From NCBI GenBank assembly GCA_934438175.1, contig CAKSBH010000005.1, forward strand, positions 62,001 through 126,000: a DNA stretch of 64,000 nucleotides. The letters are read 5' to 3'. This DNA comes from an uncultured Eubacteriales bacterium. Lineage in GTDB: Bacteria > Bacillota > Clostridia > Oscillospirales > UBA644. The notes beneath the pieces are model-generated. The model was given only the letters and a program-made list of their open reading frames with translations, ran no database searches and was not told the DNA's origin. This document shows positions 7,811 through 17,850 of the stretch, in pieces (the first letter of the stretch is position 1; each line of letters opens with the position of its first letter). A program made the translations under genes and the position numbers.

Positions 7811-10216
7811 TTACCGGATCACAAAATTGACCATCTTACCCGGCACGAAAATTTCCTTTACAATCGTCTTTCCTTCCAAAAAAGCGGCAATCTTCGCATC
7901 GGCCTTTGCAGCGGCAAGGACTTCGTCCTTCGTTGCGGCGGCAGGCACGGAAATAACCGAACGCAACTTGCCGCAAACCTGAACCGGAACGGACAGCACG
8001 GAATCCACCGTCTTGCTTTCGTCAAATTCGCACCACGGAGCCGTGGCAAGAAGGCCTTCGAAACCGGCATTGTGCCACATCTCCTCGGTCATATGCGGAG
8101 CAAAAGGATTCAGCATGGTCAGATACGTTCTCAGTTCCTGCCGCGTCAGACCGCCGTTGTCCTGAATGGCATTCAGCAATGTCATCAACGCCGCGATTGC
8201 CGTGTTGAAGCCCATGGATTCAATGTCTGAAGATACCTTTTTCACCGTCTTGTGGAACAGTGACTCCAGTTCCGGAGAATAGGCATCGCCTTCTTTGACC
8301 ATATCCGCCAAAGCCCACACACGGTCGAGAAATCTCTTGCAGCCCTTCACGCCTTTTTCCGACCACGGAGCCGACAGAGCATAGTCCCCCATAAACAAAA
8401 TGTAAGTGCGCAAAACATCCGCACCGACCTCGTCCACCACATCGTTGGGATCCACCACGTTCCCTTTGGACTTACTCATTTTTTCGCCGTCCGGACCGAG
8501 AATCAGACCCTGCGCGGTACGCTTGGCATACGGTTCATCCGTGGGAACCACGCCGATGTCATACAGGAATTTGTGCCAGAAACGGGAATAGATCAGATGA
8601 CGGGTCACATGCTCCATACCGCCGTTGTACCAGTCCACCGGCAACCAATATTTCAGTTTTTCGGGATCGGCAAGAGCGTTGTTGTTGTGAGGATCGATGT
8701 AACGCAGATAGTACCACGAGGACCCTGCCCACTGCGGCATCGTATCGGTCTCTCTCTTGGCATCACCACCGCAACGGGGACACTTGCAGTTCACAAAGGA
8801 TTCCACCTTGGCAAGCGGACTTTCGCCGCCCTCACCCGGTTCGAAATTCTTCACATCCGGCAACCGGAGCGGAAGCTGATCGTACGGGACAGGAATCATT
8901 CCGCAATGCGGGCAATGCACAATCGGAATCGGCTCACCCCAGTAACGCTGACGGTTGAACGCCCAGTCTTTCATCTTATACTGAACGCCCGCCTCACCGA
9001 TGCCTTTTTCTTCCAAATACGCCACCATGCGCGCGATGGAATCCTTCTTGTTGGTCATCCCGTTGAGGAAGTCCGAATGAACCATTTCACCGTCGCCCGT
9101 ATAGGCGGCTTCGGAAACATCACCGCCGCGGATCACTTCCACAATGTCAATGCCAAACTTTTTGGCAAAGTCATAGTCACGCTGATCGTGTGCCGGAACC
9201 GCCATGATTGCGCCCGTTCCGTACCCCATCATCACATAATCGGAAAGATAAATCGGAATCTCCTTGCCGGAAACAGGATTGATAGCCGAAATGCCCTGCA
9301 ACCGCACGCCTGTCTTTTCTTTTACCAGTTGTGTACGCTCGAATTCCGTTTTTTTGGCACACGCCTCTTTGTACGCGTCCACCTCATCGATATTGCGGAT
9401 ACGGTCACGATAGGTTTCCAGCAACGGATGCTCCGGAGCCATCACCATAAACGTCACACCAAACAAAGTATCGGGACGCGTCGTATAGATCCGCAGTTTC
9501 TCATCCACGCCGCAAAGCGGGAAGTTCACAAACGCACCTGTGGATTTTCCGATCCAATTCACCTGTTGCTGCTTGATGTTGGGCAGATAATCCACCTCAT
9601 CCAGCCCCTGAAGAAGCCGGTCGGCGTACTTGGTAATGCGCAGATACCACACCACCTTGGATTTCTGCACGATTTCACTGTGGCAGATGTCGCAATGACC
9701 GCCCTGCGAATCCTCATTGGACAGAACGACCTTGCAATGCGGACAATAATTCACCAAAGCCGTATCACGGAATACCAGCCCGTTTTCATACATCTTCAGA
9801 AAGATCCACTGTGTCCACTTGTAATAATTCTCATCGGTTGTATCCACCACACGGGTCCAGTCAAACGAATATCCGACCCGCTTCAGCTGCCCGATAAAAC
9901 GATGGATGTTGGTGTCCGTCACCTGACGGGGATGAATGCCCGTTTTGATGGCATAGTTTTCCGTCGGCAGCCCGAAAGCGTCAAACCCCATCGGAAACAG
10001 CACATTATAGCCCTGCATCCGGCGTTTGCGTGCCACAACCTCCAAACCGGTATATGCCTTGATATGTCCCACATGCATTCCCGCACCTGACGGATACGGA
10101 AATTCCACCAGTCCGTAAAATTTGGGCTTTGACGTATCCTCCGATGCCTCGAACACATGCGCATCCGCCCAGATCTTCTGCCACTTCGGCTCAATGCTCT
10201 TAAAATCGTATCCCAT
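7811..10216 (-). CDS. leuS: Leucyl-tRNA synthetase
   Basis: 801 residues, the bacterial length. The class I HIGH motif appears as HVGHIKAYTG, the KMSKS loop as KMSKSKGN, and the zinc-binding inserts have CPHCKVVLSNEDS and CPHCGMIPVP patterns. The editing (CP1) domain with TTRPDTLFGVTF is intact. The C-terminal tRNA-binding domain ends at the window's 7811. GGAGG precedes the ATG. It is the last gene of the long smc-to-leuS run. Confidence 0.98.
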   Translation of the reverse strand: MGYDFKSIEPKWQKIWADAHVFEASEDTSKPKFYGLVEFPYPSGAGMHVGHIKAYTGLEVVARKRRMQGYNVLFPMGFDAFGLPTENYAIKTGIHPRQVTDTNIHRFIGQLKRVGYSFDWTRVVDTTDENYYKWTQWIFLKMYENGLVFRDTALVNYCPHCKVVLSNEDSQGGHCDICHSEIVQKSKVVWYLRITKYADRLLQGLDEVDYLPNIKQQQVNWIGKSTGAFVNFPLCGVDEKLRIYTTRPDTLFGVTFMVMAPEHPLLETYRDRIRNIDEVDAYKEACAKKTEFERTQLVKEKTGVRLQGISAINPVSGKEIPIYLSDYVMMGYGTGAIMAVPAHDQRDYDFAKKFGIDIVEVIRGGDVSEAAYTGDGEMVHSDFLNGMTNKKDSIARMVAYLEEKGIGEAGVQYKMKDWAFNRQRYWGEPIPIVHCPHCGMIPVPYDQLPLRLPDVKNFEPGEGGESPLAKVESFVNCKCPRCGGDAKRETDTMPQWAGSSWYYLRYIDPHNNNALADPEKLKYWLPVDWYNGGMEHVTRHLIYSRFWHKFLYDIGVVPTDEPYAKRTAQGLILGPDGEKMSKSKGNVVDPNDVVDEVGADVLRTYILFMGDYALSAPWSEKGVKGCKRFLDRVWALADMVKEGDAYSPELESLFHKTVKKVSSDIESMGFNTAIAALMTLLNAIQDNGGLTRQELRTYLTMLNPFAPHMTEEMWHNAGFEGLLATAPWCEFDESKTVDSVLSVPVQVCGKLRSVISVPAAATKDEVLAAAKADAKIAAFLEGKTIVKEIFVPGKMVNFVIR

Positions 10217-10217
10217 G

Positions 10218-10574
10218 TTATGTTTCCTCCAAATACGGCGCCAGATCTACGGCTTCGCCGTCCTTCCAGAAATGTTCCAGTTTATAAAACTCACGGACCT
10301 TGGGCTGAAAAACGTGAACAAGCAGATCTCCGAAATCCAGAAGAATCCAGTTTCCGGACTCTCTTCCTTCCCGGTGCGAAACCGGATACCCGGCTTCCTT
10401 CATCTGATATTCACACTCATCGGCAAGGGCCTTCACCTGCGTGACAGACGTACCGCTGCAAAACAGAAAATAATCGGCAAGCGACGTCAGGGAATTCACC
10501 CGAAGCAGACGAAGATCCATCGCTTTTTTGGAATCCAACGCACGCACGGCAATCCGGATTTTTTCATTCATCAT
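10218..10574 (-). CDS. rsfS: Ribosomal silencing factor RsfS
   Basis: 118 residues of the RsfS/Iojap family. The signatures are the DLRLLRVNSLTSLADYFLFCSG stretch near residue 20 and GNWILLDFGDLLVHVF near residue 77. The family binds L14 and blocks subunit joining in stationary phase. The start codon overlaps the stop of yqeK by four bases, and leuS starts one base after its stop, so the gene is embedded in a tightly coupled operon. The order nadD-yqeK-rsfS is standard in Firmicutes. Confidence 0.96.
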   Translation of the reverse strand: MMNEKIRIAVRALDSKKAMDLRLLRVNSLTSLADYFLFCSGTSVTQVKALADECEYQMKEAGYPVSHREGRESGNWILLDFGDLLVHVFQPKVREFYKLEHFWKDGEAVDLAPYLEET

Positions 10575-11146
10575 ATACGTTCTCCTCCAACCAGATCGTT
10601 GTAAAACGCCATGGTCGCTTCATAAATAAATTTATTTTTCTTCACATTCTCAATCAGACAGAAGGATACCCCTTCCAGAGCTGCGGCATCCAGATTCCGG
10701 AACGCAAGATTCCGCAACGGTTCCACCCCCGGATATTTTCGGTTCGGCTCCACGAAATCTGCCACATACACCGTTTTCTCATCCGTCTTCATGCCGGCAT
10801 GACCCGATGTGTGCCAATAAATCATCCGAAAGATGTCTTCATCCGTAAGCCCCAGCTCATCCCGCACAAAATATGCCCCGGTCACGGCATGCCACACCCC
10901 GGGAGACCGCATCAGCCCGTCGTTGGCATCTTCTCCGGTTTTGCGCAGCCATTCCCGTTGCTCCTCTGCAGTCAGGTTTTTGGTCACGTCGTGCAAAAGT
11001 CCCGCCAAACGTGCTTTCCGCACATCCGTTCCGTACCGTTCCGCCAGGCGTCCCGCCGTTTCCGCCACGCCGAGAGAATGTACATACCGTTCCGGTCGCA
11101 ACCGGCTGCGCAGAAGCGGCAGATACTGTTTTTCCTCTTCGGTCAT
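10571..11146 (-). CDS. yqeK: HD-domain hydrolase YqeK (Ap4A hydrolase family)
   Basis: 191 residues. The metal-binding HD motif is in GLLHDVTKN (about residue 50), with His in HSLGVAETA before it and WHTSGHAGM and DFVEPNRKYPGV after it. This is the YqeK pattern, a family shown in other Firmicutes to cleave Ap4A symmetrically. It overlaps nadD and rsfS by four bases on each side. It is a cytosolic enzyme, probably clearing dinucleotide alarmones. Confidence 0.93.
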   Translation of the reverse strand: MTEEEKQYLPLLRSRLRPERYVHSLGVAETAGRLAERYGTDVRKARLAGLLHDVTKNLTAEEQREWLRKTGEDANDGLMRSPGVWHAVTGAYFVRDELGLTDEDIFRMIYWHTSGHAGMKTDEKTVYVADFVEPNRKYPGVEPLRNLAFRNLDAAALEGVSFCLIENVKKNKFIYEATMAFYNDLVGGERI

Positions 11147-11751
11147 ACGTCTTTCACCCCATACAGATGATGTTGCCGGATATAATCCAGAACCCGGCTG
11201 TCCAGAACGTCGGAAACATCGCCGCCGGCAGCAAGCTGTTTCCGGATCTCCGTGGAAGATATTGCAAGCGGCTGTGCCGTTCCCACCAGGACATCGGCAC
11301 CGTACGCCTTACGCAGATGCCCGGCATACGCGCAGAGTTCCTCAAAATCCGTCCCCGTCCGGGACAATGCCGTCAGCGTTGCCATGCCGAGAATCTCCCG
11401 ATACTGGTACCATGCCGTCTCAAACCGGAGCAGCATATCGGAACCCACATACAGAAACAGCCGGTCATCCGGGAATTTTTCCCGCACATACCGCAGAGTT
11501 TCCACCGTGTAGCTTTTGCCGCCCTTCCGGATTTCATAATCGTCCACATCGGCAAGTCCCTTCACCGCCAGCCGCACCATCGCCAGACGTTCCTCATCCC
11601 CGGCACCCTCTGCCAACGCCTTGTGCGGCGGGATTCCCGCAGGAAAAACCAGAGCGCGGTCAAGATGCGCCAGTTCACGAAAATTCTGCAACGCCAACGT
11701 ATGCCCCCGGTGAATGGGATGAAACGTCCCACCGAAAATTCCCGTATTCAT
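11143..11751 (-). CDS. nadD: Nicotinate-mononucleotide adenylyltransferase
   Basis: 202 residues. The nucleotidyltransferase start GIFGGTFHPIHRGH carries the (H/T)xGH motif, and ISSTEIRKQL near residue 180 is the second signature. The middle DYEIRKGGKSYTVETL is also typical of NadD. It makes deamido-NAD from NaMN and ATP. It is coupled to yhbY upstream and yqeK downstream by four-base overlaps. Confidence 0.97.
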   Translation of the reverse strand: MNTGIFGGTFHPIHRGHTLALQNFRELAHLDRALVFPAGIPPHKALAEGAGDEERLAMVRLAVKGLADVDDYEIRKGGKSYTVETLRYVREKFPDDRLFLYVGSDMLLRFETAWYQYREILGMATLTALSRTGTDFEELCAYAGHLRKAYGADVLVGTAQPLAISSTEIRKQLAAGGDVSDVLDSRVLDYIRQHHLYGVKDV

Positions 11752-12035
11752 CGGGGAAGTTCAATTTTCGGCTTTCGGGAGCGCCGGTACAGAACTGCAC
11801 GGGAGCCGATGACAAAGACCACCTCGGCACGGCAGGCGGCAGCGATCTCCTCAGCCGCAGCCCGAACGGAAATGCCGGCACTTTCCAGACACCGCATCTT
11901 AATCAACTCCCTTGCCTCCAACGCCCCGTCGGCCTGCGCAATCACATTGTCCGAAATGCCGTCCTTTCCTACCATGAGAATGGTTTCGGCATCGTTGGCA
12001 AGTCCTCTCAGGTATGCTCTCTGTTTGCTTGTCAT
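11748..12035 (-). CDS. yhbY: YhbY/CRS1-CRM domain RNA-binding protein
   Basis: 95 residues forming a single CRM domain. It begins TSKQRAYLRGLAND, has the GKDGISDNV loop and a C-terminal beta segment VVFVIGSRAVLYRRS. The family binds RNA and associates with pre-50S particles. It sits between rdgB and nadD, overlapping both by four bases, as in many Firmicutes. Confidence 0.95.
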   Translation of the reverse strand: MTSKQRAYLRGLANDAETILMVGKDGISDNVIAQADGALEARELIKMRCLESAGISVRAAAEEIAAACRAEVVFVIGSRAVLYRRSRKPKIELPR

Positions 12036-12610
12036 ATCGTTTTCAGAATCCTTTCCAGTTTTTCCAACGCCCTGCCCCGATGACTGATACGGTTCTTTTC
12101 CTCCGCCGTTGCCTCTGCAAGCGTCTTATTCAGATCGTCCGACCGAAACAACGGATCATATCCGAACCCGCCTGTCCCGGACGGAACTTCCGTAATCTGT
12201 CCCGTACAAACGCCTTCGGTGCAGATCTTCCGCCCGTCCGGAAACAGCAGACAAATGCTGCACACATAACTTGCCCGTCGGTCGCTCACACCATGAAGTT
12301 TTTTTAACAAAAGCGCATTATTCTTTTCGTTGTCACAGGGCTCTCCGGCAAAGCGCGCGGAGTACACACCGGGTGCGCCGCCCAGTGCCTCCACACAGAG
12401 TCCGCTGTCGTCCGCCAGACACGGAAGTCCGGAAGCATCCATGCCGCTTTTTGCCTTGATATAAGCGTTTTCCGCAAATGTTTTGCCGGTTTCTTCAGGA
12501 TCGGAAACAATCCCCGCTTCCCGCAGGCTCACAATCTCGAAACCGTCCCCCAGAATCTCCCGGATCTCTTTCAGTTTGTTTTTGTTGTTGGATGCTACCA
12601 GAAGTTTCAT
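12032..12610 (-). CDS. rdgB: XTP/dITP diphosphatase (Ham1 family)
   Basis: 192 residues from ATG 12610, chosen because MKLLVASNNKNKLKE is the family start; the longer frame would run into ftsY. Other signatures are DDSGLCVEALGGAPGVYSAR and GFGYDPLF, then the SHRGRALEKL tail. It removes non-canonical purine triphosphates from the nucleotide pool. It lies one base after the ftsY stop and overlaps yhbY. Confidence 0.96.
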   Translation of the reverse strand: MKLLVASNNKNKLKEIREILGDGFEIVSLREAGIVSDPEETGKTFAENAYIKAKSGMDASGLPCLADDSGLCVEALGGAPGVYSARFAGEPCDNEKNNALLLKKLHGVSDRRASYVCSICLLFPDGRKICTEGVCTGQITEVPSGTGGFGYDPLFRSDDLNKTLAEATAEEKNRISHRGRALEKLERILKTI

Positions 12611-12611
12611 G

Positions 12612-13520
12612 TCAGCCCTCCAGCAATGCCTTCGCAAACGCCTGCGGCTCAAATGCCTGCAGATCGTCCATTTTTTCACCTACGCCGATAAACTTCACCG
12701 GAATGCCGGTCACATCCCGCACGGCAACGGTCACGCCGCCCTTGGCAGTGCCGTCCAGTTTGGTCAGAACTGCTCCGGTCACACCCACCACACGGTTGAA
12801 ATCCTTGGCTTGCTGTACTGCATTCTGACCGGTCGTTGCATCCAGAACCAACAGCACTTCCCGGTCGGCGTCCGGCAGTTCACGATCCAGAACACGCAGC
12901 ATCTTGGCAAGTTCATCCATCAGATTTTTCTTATTATGCAGCCGTCCGGCAGTATCGCAGATCAGAATATCCGCTCCCCGCGCTTTGGCGGCATGCGCGG
13001 CATCGAAAATAACGGCTGCGGGATCCGCTCCGTCCTGCTGACGCACGATGTCCACACCGGCACGCTTCGCCCAGATCTCCAACTGATCGGCAGCGGCGGC
13101 ACGAAAAGTATCGGCAGCACAAATCAAGGTCTGACGCCCTTCCTCGACAAACCGATGCGCAAGCTTGCCGATGGTCGTTGTCTTGCCCACGCCGTTTACT
13201 CCCACCACCAGAATCACCGAAGGATGCGTCGACAGCTTCAGTTCGTTCTGCCCGGTCATTTTTTCGGTCAGAAGCCGCTCCAGAGCCGCCTTCAGTTCTC
13301 CCGGGGTTTCAATCTTTTCTTTTTTGGCAAGGTCGCGCAATTCATCGATGATTTTCTGCGACGTTTCATATCCCACGTCTGCCGCAATCAGCAGTTCCAG
13401 CAACTCATCCAAAAAATCCTCATCCACGCGCCGAAACGAAGCCACAAGCCCGTTCAGAGATGCGCCGATGCTCTCTTTTGTTTTTTTCAGACCCTCACGG
13501 ATCTTTTCAAAAAATCCCAT
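12612..13520 (-). CDS. ftsY: Signal recognition particle receptor FtsY
   Basis: 302 residues, short because the acidic N-terminal A domain is almost absent. The N domain (to about 95) has the four-helix pattern. The G domain has G1 GVNGVGKTTT, DTFRAAAADQLE, G3 DTAGRLHN, G4 TKLDGTAKGG and the closing GVGEKMDDLQAFEP. It delivers SRP-ribosome complexes to the translocon. It overlaps smc by one base, the usual smc-ftsY pairing. Confidence 0.97.
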   Translation of the reverse strand: MGFFEKIREGLKKTKESIGASLNGLVASFRRVDEDFLDELLELLIAADVGYETSQKIIDELRDLAKKEKIETPGELKAALERLLTEKMTGQNELKLSTHPSVILVVGVNGVGKTTTIGKLAHRFVEEGRQTLICAADTFRAAAADQLEIWAKRAGVDIVRQQDGADPAAVIFDAAHAAKARGADILICDTAGRLHNKKNLMDELAKMLRVLDRELPDADREVLLVLDATTGQNAVQQAKDFNRVVGVTGAVLTKLDGTAKGGVTVAVRDVTGIPVKFIGVGEKMDDLQAFEPQAFAKALLEG

Positions 13521-16500
13521 TATTTTGCCTCCCGAATGGATTTTTCCGCCTCATCCACGTTGACGGAAAGAATCTTGGAAATTCCTTTTTCTTTCATCGT
13601 CACGCCGTAAAGCGAATCGGCATGCTCCATCGTGCCGCGGCGGTGCGTAATCACGATGAATTGCGTTTTGTCGTTCCGTTTCAGATATTCTGCATAGCGA
13701 ACCACATTGACATCATCCAGAGCCGCCTCGATCTCGTCCAACAGGCAAAACGGCGCGGGACGGATCTTGAGAATGGCAAAGTAAAGAGCAATGGCAGTCA
13801 GCGACCGCTCACCGCCGGAAAGCGCCATCAGATTCTTGATGATTTTTCCCGGAGGCGCCGCATAAATCTCAATGCCGGATTCCAGAACGTGTTCGGGATC
13901 CTCCAGCTTGAGTTCGGCATTTCCGCCGTCAAACAATTCCCGGAACACGGTGCCGAAAGTTTCGTTGATCACGGCAAAACTCTGTGCAAAGGTCTTTTCC
14001 ATCGTTGCCGTCAGACCGTCAATCAGATGTTCCGTTTCCTCACATGCCGTTTGCAGATCGATTACCTGCGCCTCCAGTTCATCGTGCCGCTCTTTCACCT
14101 CACGGTATTCTTCCACGGCGTCCAGATTCACATTGCCAAGCGCCTTCATGCGATTTTTGATTCCGCTCACTTTCTGCTCGGCGGCGGCAAAATCCTCAAT
14201 TTCGATGCAATGTCTCTCGGCTTCGGTCAGGGTATACTCATATTCTTCCCAGATACGGGAAACGATTCCGTCTTTTTCCTCGGCAAGTTTCTGCAAAACC
14301 GCCGTCTGCTGCTCGCTTTGCCGCACCAAAGATTCCCGCAGAGAATACGCATCCTTTTCCTCGGCGCGAAGCCGTTGAATCTTCTGTTCGGAAACCATAC
14401 GGGCGGCAATCCGTTCCTGAATTCTCGCCGATGCCTCGGAGGTCTGTACCGATACCGTCTTACACTCTTCTTCCAGTGCCGCGGCAAGACGACGCTTCTC
14501 CTCGGCCTGCTCCCGGCACCGTTCGGCTTCCTGCTGCAGGCGCTCGGTATCGCTGGAACGCATCCACGCGCGCTGCTCCAATTGCAATAAGGCAAACCGG
14601 ATGCTCTCCAGATCTTTCTGCTTCTCCAGCAACTCAAGTTCCGCGGCATGATAGGATTCCACGGTTTTTTCCTTGTCTGCCCGCACGGCCTGAAGTGCCT
14701 GCTGTGCCTGCTCTGTTTCTAAGGCGGCGGAAAGGACCTCCGTCTCCCGCATTTTCAGTTCTTCGGCAAGGCGTTCCCGCTCTGCCGTCATCCGTTCCCG
14801 AGTCTGTGCCAATGTTTCCAATTCGATGTTCAGCTGTTCTTCCTGCTTCGCCACATCGGCAGCAGACAAAACCGCATGCTCACGGTCGCCCTGTTCCTTG
14901 ATGCGACGCTCTTCCAGATTGCGGATCTCTGCATCCACACCGAGAAGATCCGCATTCAGCATAGCAAGTTCCGCTGTGCCCGCCCGGCACGTCTGCTCGG
15001 CTCTTTCCTGCTCTTTTTGCAGGTTTTCACATTCTTTCTTCAGGGCGGCTATCTCGTTTTTGCGAGACAAAAATCCAAAATTTCGGTTCAGCGAACCACC
15101 CGTCAGAGAGCCGCCCGCATTTACCACCTGCCCGTCCAGCGTTACCAGGCGGAAAGCATGATGATATTTGGCGGCAATCGCCGTAGCCGCATCCAGATCC
15201 TCGGCAACCGCCGTCCGACCCAGCAGGGAACGAACAATCTCGCCATACTTCTCGTCACACGTCACCAACGTATGGGCAAGACCGACAAACCCCTCTTCGT
15301 TTTGCAGCCCGGACACAGAAAGAACATTGCCCCGGACGGTGCTGCGGGGTAAAAAGGTTGCCCGTCCGGCATTCCGGCTTTTCAGCAGAAAGATGGCGTT
15401 TTTTGCGCTGCGGTCATCCACCGTCACCACATTCTGCAGGGAATTTCCGAGTGCGGTCTCCACCGCCACGGAATATTCGGCAGAAACGGAGATCCGATCC
15501 GCCACCGTTCCCTCAATGCCCTGAAGAACACCGCGTCGCGCTTCTTCCATTACGGTACGCACACTGTTCTGATAGCCCTCGTAATGCGCTTCCATACCCG
15601 TCAGGATATTTTTGCGGTTCTGCTTTTCATGCAGGGTCATGCGCAAATCCTGCAGGGCGGCTTCGTTTTTCTCCTGGCGATCCGCCAAGGTTTTCTGCTT
15701 GAAAAGGTACCCGTTGCGAACGTTTGTCTCGGATGCCAGTTCTTCTTCCGTCCGTTTCAGCGCTTCCTCTGCAGCCAGACATGCCGCGCGCAGCTCCTGC
15801 GCACGCTTTTTCGCATCTTCGATCTCCCGGCGGCGCGTTTCCATGTATTGCTCACCGGATTCCACCGATTGCTCAATCGCACCCAGGCGAACCTGGATCC
15901 TTGTTTTCTCGTCAACCCGGCGTGCTTCCTCGCTCTCACAGGCAGAAATGCGCTCAGATGCCTCTGCTTCCGCTTCCTCTGCCCGGACAATCTCTGACCG
16001 GATGCTGTCCATTTTTTCGGCAAGAACGCGGATTTCCTCGGAGACGTGCGCCTGCTCTTCTTCTTTTTCGGCATGCTCGCGTTCGCTGCGTGCCGCTTCT
16101 TCTTCATTTTCCGTTGCCGATGCCGCAAGGCGCTCTGCATCCTGCTGCAGATGTCCCATGTCGTTGCGGGCCACCACAGCCGCCGTCTGCTTTTCCCTGC
16201 GTGTTTCTTCATAGCCACGTACGGCAGTACGAATCTCTTCGATTTCTGCCGTCAGACGCTCGGATTCCCGTGTGGATTCTTCAATCTGCGCATCATAATC
16301 CCGGATGTCGTCCTCGGTACGCCGCAGATCCCGCGCAAACAACTCTGCCCGTTCCTCCGCTTTTTTGCAATCGGCTTCAATTCCGGAAAGACGATGCACC
16401 CACAACGTAATTTCCAATTCCCGTTTTTCGTCCCGCAACGCAAGATATTTTTTTGCATTTTCGCTTTGCCGCTCCAGGGGACCCAAACGATTTTTCAGTT

Positions 16501-17089
16501 CAGCCAGAATATCGTTCAACCGCGTGAGATTCGCGCGGGTCGCGTCCAGTTTCCGCAGGGCCTCTTCTTTTTTATGGCGATGGCTGGCAATTCCAGCCGC
16601 CTCTTCAAACAATACACGCCGCTCGGAGCTTTTCGCCTCAATCACCTCGGTAATGGCGCCCTGGCTGATTACGGAATATCCAGTCTTACCCAAGCCCGTA
16701 TCCCGCAAAAGCTCCTGAATGTCCCGCAAACGAACAGCGCTGCCGTTGATAAAATATTCACTGTCGCCGGAGCGGTAATACCGACGGGTAATGATCACCT
16801 CGTCGTATGGCAGATCCAGGGTTCGGTCGTCGTTGGAAAGCGTCATAGAAACTTCGGCAAAGCCGAGCGGTTTCCGGGACGCCGTTCCGTCAAAGATAAC
16901 ATCTTCAATTTTATTCCCACGCAATGAACGCGCGCTGGTTTCTCCCATAACCCAGCGAATCGCGTCACTGATGTTGCTTTTTCCGCTTCCGTTCGGTCCG
17001 ACGATGCCTGTCATGCCCTCGCTGAACGTAATCACCGTCCGATCAGGAAACGACTTGAACCCCTGAATCTCAACCTTTTTTAACTGCAC
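13520..17089 (-). CDS. smc: Chromosome segregation ATPase SMC
   Basis: 1189 residues, full length. The Walker A motif is GPNGSGKSNISDAIRW near residue 32. Two long Glu/Arg-rich coiled coils flank a hinge at about 510-680. The ABC signature LSGGERSLTA and Walker B FCLLDEIEAALDD lie near the C-terminus. It forms the condensin complex with ScpA and ScpB, which are not in this window. It has its own promoter about 50 bases upstream and leads a run through ftsY to leuS. Confidence 0.98.
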   Translation of the reverse strand: MQLKKVEIQGFKSFPDRTVITFSEGMTGIVGPNGSGKSNISDAIRWVMGETSARSLRGNKIEDVIFDGTASRKPLGFAEVSMTLSNDDRTLDLPYDEVIITRRYYRSGDSEYFINGSAVRLRDIQELLRDTGLGKTGYSVISQGAITEVIEAKSSERRVLFEEAAGIASHRHKKEEALRKLDATRANLTRLNDILAELKNRLGPLERQSENAKKYLALRDEKRELEITLWVHRLSGIEADCKKAEERAELFARDLRRTEDDIRDYDAQIEESTRESERLTAEIEEIRTAVRGYEETRREKQTAAVVARNDMGHLQQDAERLAASATENEEEAARSEREHAEKEEEQAHVSEEIRVLAEKMDSIRSEIVRAEEAEAEASERISACESEEARRVDEKTRIQVRLGAIEQSVESGEQYMETRRREIEDAKKRAQELRAACLAAEEALKRTEEELASETNVRNGYLFKQKTLADRQEKNEAALQDLRMTLHEKQNRKNILTGMEAHYEGYQNSVRTVMEEARRGVLQGIEGTVADRISVSAEYSVAVETALGNSLQNVVTVDDRSAKNAIFLLKSRNAGRATFLPRSTVRGNVLSVSGLQNEEGFVGLAHTLVTCDEKYGEIVRSLLGRTAVAEDLDAATAIAAKYHHAFRLVTLDGQVVNAGGSLTGGSLNRNFGFLSRKNEIAALKKECENLQKEQERAEQTCRAGTAELAMLNADLLGVDAEIRNLEERRIKEQGDREHAVLSAADVAKQEEQLNIELETLAQTRERMTAERERLAEELKMRETEVLSAALETEQAQQALQAVRADKEKTVESYHAAELELLEKQKDLESIRFALLQLEQRAWMRSSDTERLQQEAERCREQAEEKRRLAAALEEECKTVSVQTSEASARIQERIAARMVSEQKIQRLRAEEKDAYSLRESLVRQSEQQTAVLQKLAEEKDGIVSRIWEEYEYTLTEAERHCIEIEDFAAAEQKVSGIKNRMKALGNVNLDAVEEYREVKERHDELEAQVIDLQTACEETEHLIDGLTATMEKTFAQSFAVINETFGTVFRELFDGGNAELKLEDPEHVLESGIEIYAAPPGKIIKNLMALSGGERSLTAIALYFAILKIRPAPFCLLDEIEAALDDVNVVRYAEYLKRNDKTQFIVITHRRGTMEHADSLYGVTMKEKGISKILSVNVDEAEKSIREAK

Positions 17090-17136
17090 TGCAACCCCTC
17101 CGTGCCTGTTTTCGGGAAACCAATCCTATTCTATAT

Positions 17137-17165
17137 ATCATACCATGTTTTGCACAAATTTTCAA
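17137..17165 (-). promoter_or_regulatory. Sigma-A promoter for the smc operon
   Basis: On the minus strand TTGAAA (17160-17165), 17 bases, TATGAT (17137-17142). It stands 48 bases before the smc ATG and would drive smc-ftsY-rdgB-yhbY-nadD-yqeK-rsfS-leuS. Confidence 0.8.
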
Positions 17166-17215
17166 GTGTTTCACGCAAACTTCTGCATCGGAACCGCAGG
17201 ATCCGCCTTCGATGT

Positions 17216-17692
17216 TCAGCCGTTTCCCGCCGAGCATTTCTGCGCATCAATGGCAAGCGTCAGCATCAATACCCCCAAGGCATCTTCAGGTCTCACAATG
17301 TCCAGAACGTAGGTATCTGTCCAGTGGAACAGTTCTTTGGAAACGGTCGCCACAAGTTCCCCATCCGCCGTCGTAACCGAATAATTCCATTGCCAGAAAT
17401 CGCCCTCAACGCGCCATCCGTTCAGCTCCACACGGAATTTCGGACGAAACCAGGAAAATTCCTTGACGATGCATCCGCAGAACTGTCCGTCCGTCCAGAT
17501 TTCAAAACGGGGCAAAAAACTGAAGACCCGTTCCTTTACCGTACCGAGCTCACATCCCGCGGCATTGAAAATTTTCAGACAATGCCCCCACGCCAATTGT
17601 CCCTTTACCGTATAGATTGTTTCACCGTTCTCGCCATAGATATCATAGCTGTCAAACCATGAAAAGAAGCGCTGCTTAAATAAAAGTTTCAT
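17216..17692 (-). CDS. LURP-one-related (YxjI-like) protein
   Basis: 158 residues from ATG 17692, which has GGAG upstream; the longer open frame has no ribosome site. Sequence such as FKQRFFSWFDSYDIYGENG near the start, then repeated IY/V-x-V-G strands and KELFHWTDTYVLDI near the end, fits the LURP-one/Tubby-like fold seen in Bacillus YxjI. The molecular role of this family in bacteria is not settled. It lies alone between the tuf terminator and the smc promoter. Confidence 0.8.
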   Translation of the reverse strand: MKLLFKQRFFSWFDSYDIYGENGETIYTVKGQLAWGHCLKIFNAAGCELGTVKERVFSFLPRFEIWTDGQFCGCIVKEFSWFRPKFRVELNGWRVEGDFWQWNYSVTTADGELVATVSKELFHWTDTYVLDIVRPEDALGVLMLTLAIDAQKCSAGNG

Positions 17693-17806
17693 TTCTGCTC
17701 CATTTCCAAGACTATTTCCCCACAAGAAACAGATATTTCCTTGCTTTTCACGCAGGATTCCCCACTGCTGTTTTCCTTTACGATGTTCCGGGCGCTGTAT
17801 CTGCAA

Positions 17807-17836
17807 AAAAAGCAGGTGCCGAGGCACCTGCTTTTT
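17807..17836 (-). terminator. Terminator after tuf
   Basis: A near-perfect palindrome: A5 plus GCAGGTGCC (17807-17820), GA, then GGCACCTGC plus T5 (17823-17836). It gives a strong hairpin with a U-tract in either direction and ends the str operon 15 bases after the tuf stop. Confidence 0.93.
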
Positions 17837-17850
17837 CTGTCATTCAAAAA

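Noticed and set aside
17692..17827. Longer N-terminus for the LURP-one protein
   Set aside because: The extra 45 residues overlap the tuf terminator, lack a ribosome site and do not fit the family.
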